Origin: Pigoraptor vietnamica
Lineage: Eukaryota > Opisthokonta > Filasterea
Length of the DNA stretch: 12,467 nucleotides
NCBI GenBank assembly: GCA_943704525.1
Contig: CALSCQ010003097.1
Span: forward strand, 1-12,467
Direction: 5' to 3'
Position numbers and translations under genes: made by a program. Numbering within the stretch: position 1 is the stretch's first letter; each line of letters opens with the position of its first letter. The notes beneath the pieces are model-generated. The model was not told the DNA's origin. It worked only from the letters and a program-made list of their open reading frames with translations, and did not search any database. Below are positions 8,451 through 12,467 of this stretch, in pieces.

Positions 8451-11400
8451 TCACTGCACCTGGCAGGGCTCCGCGGCCGTCCCGTCGCCGCCGTCGCGCG
8501 CCCCTTCGCGCCGCCGCGCCAAGAGAGTGCGGAGGACAATTGCGGTGAACTGCGCGTCAAAGTCGTCGCCGTCGTCCGCTTCGTTCTCCGCAACAATGTC
8601 GGCGTGGTTGACGGGCAATCCGCGGTCCTCGTCGCCGATCGGCTGGAGTATCTTGACGGTGCTGTCGATGCCCGACGCTGCGAGTGACGCGTCGAATGGG
8701 TGGCCCTGTGTGTGTGTGTGTGTGCGTGCGTGCGTGTACATTTGTGTATGTGAATGTGTGTGTGTGTGCGTTTTTGAGGGAACGAATCAGTTAGCGAGAA
8801 TGGCGCAGTGTACACGAGAACGAGGGAACCCATTATCCAATACGTGCGACTCGACACAATAAAAATCACGTGGTACGTGCCTCGATGCAGTTTACGATGT
8901 CTGCGTCGCCGCACACGATGCGGACGGTGGAGCACGTGCGCTTGTCCCACAAAAAGATGTTGCCGTCGTCGCTGCCAGAGACGACGTACTCGGCGTGTGT
9001 GCCGTAGAAGTTGACGTCCTTGATCGTCTGCGATGCAGCGAGTGGGATTACGCGCGTGTTACTCACTGCCGATACATATCGAACAGTCACCGATCGAAGG
9101 TGGGCCCGTTGAAGACACGAGAGCACCAAGCATAGCTGCACAAACAGTACACACCCGTCGGTTCGCATGGCCGCGATAGCTGGACGACGGACGACACAGC
9201 ACAACGGCCTCTTCCGTCTCGCGCTCGCAGCCCTCCAGCATACGATCGAGCGTCTCCAGCTGAAGGAAGACTGTGTGAGTAATGCGCAGTGTGGGGCGTT
9301 TTCGATTGCATGATTGAGTGTGTCGGTGTGTGTGTGTGTGATTGTGAGTGTGTGCTATGTTTACCAAGATTTGTGCTTAGAGGCACGCACAATGTGAGCA
9401 TGTCGAACACATACCTGCGCGTCCAGCCACTGCGCGCGGTCGGGGTCTTCTTCCTCGTCCTCCATCGCAATCGCAAGCTCGCCCACAAGCGCCGCGTTCA
9501 TCGGATGCGCCTCGCATATTCTCTCCGCCGTCGTCACAAACGACTCGCCCGCGTCCGCAATGCTGCGATGGCGGCAGAGGGCAAAAGAGTTGGACAACAG
9601 ACGGATCGGACTGGCGGAGGACCAGCGGCTACAGAGGCCTCAGTTTAGAGGCAATCATTGGGGTCGCACTTCCGTCAAGAGTGTGCGTGAGCGCATGTGA
9701 GCGTCTGTGATGTCAGCTGGTTGTCCATGTACTCCAATAGAATGAAACGGAGAGGGAAGGCGCACGCGCGGCACAACAACAACGCACCGTCCCGTAAGCA
9801 CGAGCGCCCTTGTCAGTCGCACGCGCGTGCACAGCCGCGAGCCATCCAGGCACACGCTGCGGCGGCAGTCCCTCAGCGCGCGCTCCCGGTCATCCGTAGA
9901 AAGCGTGCTTTTCGACAGGTAGCACTTCGCCCTGCGTCCACGTGTGTTACACAGTTCGCCTCACCAGGCGCAAACATTCTGCAGACGCACATGCGAACAC
10001 GAAACATGCACCCAGGCTCACACGTGCGCGCATACAGACGATAGGGCACACACCGAAATGCATAGTACTCCGCGCGCTCCTTGTTGGCCACGCTGCCGAA
10101 CGTGCGCCGGCCCGCGATGTCCGCATTTGCGCTGTTAATGGCGGCCGTTACTTCGCGGATGGCGCCCACGCAGTCGCCCTCCTCCGAGAGCATCGCAAGC
10201 GCGCGCTCGTAGTGCAACCGGCAGCGACCCGCGCGTGATCGCACGGCGGGCGCTTCGGAGTCTGCGTCGTCGTCGCCGTCCGTGTCCATCGCCTCTTCTG
10301 CCGCCAGCGCAATGGCAGACGCGGGGCCATCGCGAGCGTCCGCAGTGCCGAGTGCGGTCGGTCGATCGGCAAACGACTCAAAGAGATAAATGCGGTCCAT
10401 CGAATAGGACGCCAAGAGCTGCGGCAGGCACGTGACCGTGCGTGTCATGTGTGCACGCGAACATACAGCACCAGAAGCAGATTCCATAGAATTGCGTCTG
10501 TTTCAAAGTGTGCATGTCTGCACACCCCGGATGGCTCGACAGGCCGGCCAAAAACAGCCACACAAGAGCAAAGAAGACCAAAACAAACCAGCTATGCCCT
10601 GCAACGTACACGCGTCGCAAGAGACGCACCTCCGTGCTCACTGGGCTGAACTTCACCGCCGTGACTGACGAGCCCGTGGGTTCCTCCGGCTGCAGCGTCG
10701 CAAGGGCAGCGCTCGCAGTGGCTGCCGGGCGCATCATGCGTCGGTCAAACACGAGGACGCGCTTGTCGTAACCGCCGACAGCGAAGAGGTGCGGCGCAGA
10801 GCGGCACACGGTGATGCTGTTGAGCTGAAACCCGGCGTTCACGGCCACAGTGCCTGCGCAGTCCGACGGGCGGCGATCGGTGCGACGGCCACGACCACCT
10901 GCGCCACGCCGCACGCCGCACGTGTGGTCCTCGCGGAGGTCATACTGGCGCACGGTGCCTGCGCGGGGTCGGCGTCACTGGAGCCCTTGGGGGCAAAGTT
11001 CACGTACTCGCACGTACGCACGCACACTAGCGGCACTTTCAACACATACGGCTCGCGACCACACCCAGTCAGGCACTGTGTGACACACGCCCACGCACCG
11101 TCTTCGCCACACGACATGAAAAAGTGGGGGTTTCCTGGCTCAAGGCCGATCTTCTTCACCCGCGTGCCGTTGCACTCGTACAGCCGCAGCAGGCGGCCCT
11201 CTGCGTTGAATATGCGCACCTGCAGCACGCGATGGGGTGGGCGTTATGGCTCGGCGGAAACGGAAGGAAACGACAGTGAAACGCAAGATGGGGGTTACGA
11301 GTAAACTCGGATCAGCTATAGACATGAGACACTCCACCACGGAGTACGAGTCAGAAGGGCATCGTCCGCGGCGCGCGACGCACCTCCGCGTCCCCTGCGC

Positions 11401-12103
11401 ACGTGACCAGCAGGGAGTTGTCGCTCGAAGGCATGAACTTGGCGCTGAACACGTTCGCAGAGTGTCCCGTGTTTATCACGTGACGCTGGCGGCCCGACGG
11501 ATAGTCCCACAGCCGCACCTGCGACGCGCAAGTGGCGTCACTCTGACGGCAGGAGGTTCGCTCTCGCCGGCGCATGGCACAGGGCAGAGGACGAAGCGTT
11601 GGGTTGTGAACATGCACTGCTGGCGTGGGAAGGGCGCGAACGCCAATCGACCACACCCAGGCACAGCCAGCAGCCACCCTTATTCATTCATTCCCAAGGT
11701 GCGGAGGCACGGCTGAGCGTAACGGGCGATGCACGGCACTCACCGTGTGGTCGTCTGAGCCGCTGACGAGGATGGCGCCGTCCTCGCTCCAGTGCACGGT
11801 GTTGACGCAGCCGTCGTGCCCCTCGAGCACGTGTGCGACGTCCAGCCGCTCGACGAGGGAAAGCAGGCTCACGAACGGCTTGCCTGCACAAGCAGCGATG
11901 CTCAGCACGTCCCATCGCACGCACGTCCCTCCCACCGATTTCACGCAGATGCACCCAACCCTTTGCGCCTTGGCACATTTTCGCACTATACACATTTTCG
12001 TACACGCACCCGAGAGACTTGATTTCGGCGCACCGCACTGTCGGCCGGCAAGCAGTCCCCATGCGGTGGGCGGCGAGTGCGCGCGGGGGTGACGGGCCAT
12101 CAT
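8451..12103 (-). CDS. WDTC1: WDTC1/DCAF9-like protein with WD repeats and a TPR-like segment (eleven exons, 660 residues)
   Basis: Probable substrate receptor of CUL4-DDB1 ubiquitin ligases, homologous to animal WDTC1 (adipose; 677 residues in human). Exons in transcript order: 12103-12010, 11883-11744, 11518-11384, 11219-11099, 10958-10630, 10418-10054, 9931-9788, 9562-9415, 9259-9155, 9027-8881 and 8705-8451 (TGA). Five WD repeats lie at about 48-285, starting with LEGHDGCVNTVHWSEDGAIL and SGSDDHTVRLWD; the third ends in VRQYDLRED as in WDTC1. An acidic stretch MDTDGDDDADSE (about 317-328) precedes a helical TPR-like segment (about 335-445; AEYYAFRAKCYL, ALRDCRRSVCLD). Two more repeats at 520-600 follow: YRGHANRRTIKDVNFYGTHA, SGSDDGNIFLWDKRT and VNCIEGHPFDASLAASGID. 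LWDKR fits the WDxR box used for DDB1 binding. Exon 1 (31 residues plus a split codon) is supported only by frame and a good donor. The last intron needs a GC donor. The stop could instead be a donor (gtgcag at 8456-8451), leaving the C terminus uncertain. Confidence 0.85.
8706..8880 (-). other. GC-AG intron of the WDTC1-like gene (intron 10)
   Basis: Exon 10 must end at ATCGAG (8881) and exon 11 begin at GGCCAC (8705) to give VNCIEGHPFDASL, which matches the conserved VNC-x-x-x-HP of the family. The intron then starts gcacgt. No GT donor nearby gives the right frame without losing conserved residues: GTAAAC upstream would delete VNCIE, and GTACCA downstream shifts the frame. The acceptor is within a CA repeat, ending ACACAG. 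Confidence 0.7.
8707..8768 (+). repeat. (TG)n/(CA)n simple repeat next to a splice acceptor
   Basis: TG/CG-step repeats (TGTGTG, TGCGTGCG, then TGTGTG again) run from the boundary of WDTC1 exon 11 into intron 10. Read in the gene's direction this is CACACA up to the CAG, so the acceptor has a CA repeat instead of a polypyrimidine tract. Confidence 0.85.
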
Positions 12104-12380
12104 GTTGGCAGGGTGGACAAGCCGCGCTCAAACGCACGGCACGCGCACAGCACTCACACGCACTGCGCTCACTCCGAGCACGCAAACCATTAACAGCAGT
12201 TTCGGCACGTACACACACACCACAAGCGCACGCGCACAAACACAGAGATGCGCGTTCGGCGGGTCGATGGCACGTCATGCTTTTTCTATTAGAAACCAAA
12301 ACACCAAGAGTAACGTTACGTCGGATGTCACGTGTGTTTGGTACGGGTGCATTCCTCGACTGCTCTTCACTCATTCACTT
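12104..12380 (-). promoter_or_regulatory. Upstream region of the WDTC1-like gene, probable promoter
   Basis: No coding sequence is apparent in these 277 bases upstream of the WDTC1 ATG. They hold the 10-base palindrome GTAACGTTAC at 12310-12319 and GTCACGTG at 12327-12334, about 210-230 bases before the start codon. Both GTTAC and CACGTG also occur in the spastin-MRPL47 divergent region. Promoter role inferred from position. Confidence 0.4.
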
Positions 12381-12445
<65 letters not shown>

Positions 12446-12467
12446 ACACACACACACACACACACAC
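12381..12467 (+). repeat. (CA)n microsatellite running to the window end
   Basis: The last 87 bases are CA repeats with one interruption (an extra C near 12444-12445). The tract is cut by the window end, so its full length is unknown. Confidence 0.97.

Noticed and set aside
1196-10535. A 15-base exact match, CACACCCCGGATGGC, at 1196-1210 and 10521-10535
   Set aside because: One copy is intergenic and one intronic, flanks differ, and a single short match in GC- and CA-rich DNA is near what chance allows.

Overview
The window is nuclear DNA from a GC-rich, intron-dense microbial eukaryote. It carries four spliced protein genes and no sign of a bacterial, organellar or mobile region. I reconstructed 28 complete introns of 73 to 277 bases. 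All 28 end in CAG, and 24 begin with GTG (mostly gtgcgt, gtgtgt or gtgagt). Reading frame is preserved across every junction. The lineage cannot be named from these genes; a protist or alga is likely because the introns are short, the genes closely packed and CA/TG repeats frequent.

Layout from left to right: (1) 38-1187, plus strand: the 3' end of a Munc13-like gene (MHD2/MUN domain, membrane trafficking); its 5' part lies outside the window. (2) 5306-1304, minus strand: a complete ten-exon spastin gene, coding for an 837-residue microtubule-severing AAA ATPase. It converges on gene 1, with 116 bases between the stop codons. (3) 5743-7402, plus strand: a complete seven-exon gene for the mitochondrial large-subunit ribosomal protein uL29m (MRPL47), 201 residues. 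It is divergent from spastin across a 436-base intergenic region that should hold both promoters. (4) 12103-8451, minus strand: an eleven-exon WDTC1/DCAF9-like gene coding for 660 residues, with WD repeats interrupted by a TPR-like segment. It is probably a CUL4-DDB1 ubiquitin ligase substrate receptor.

About 1 kb between MRPL47 and WDTC1 (7403-8450) has no gene I can assign. It has WD-repeat-like scraps on the minus strand and may hold a small extra gene or a decayed one. The window starts beside a run of 20 C and ends in a (CA)n microsatellite, so it may be a whole contig whose assembly stopped at simple repeats on both sides.

The four genes do not form a pathway; they are ordinary housekeeping or regulatory genes that happen to be neighbours. 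I found no new biological system. The most useful leads are a GC-AG intron in WDTC1, a helically phased GTTAC array in the divergent promoter region, over-representation of CACGTG, the unusual donor consensus, and the unassigned interval.
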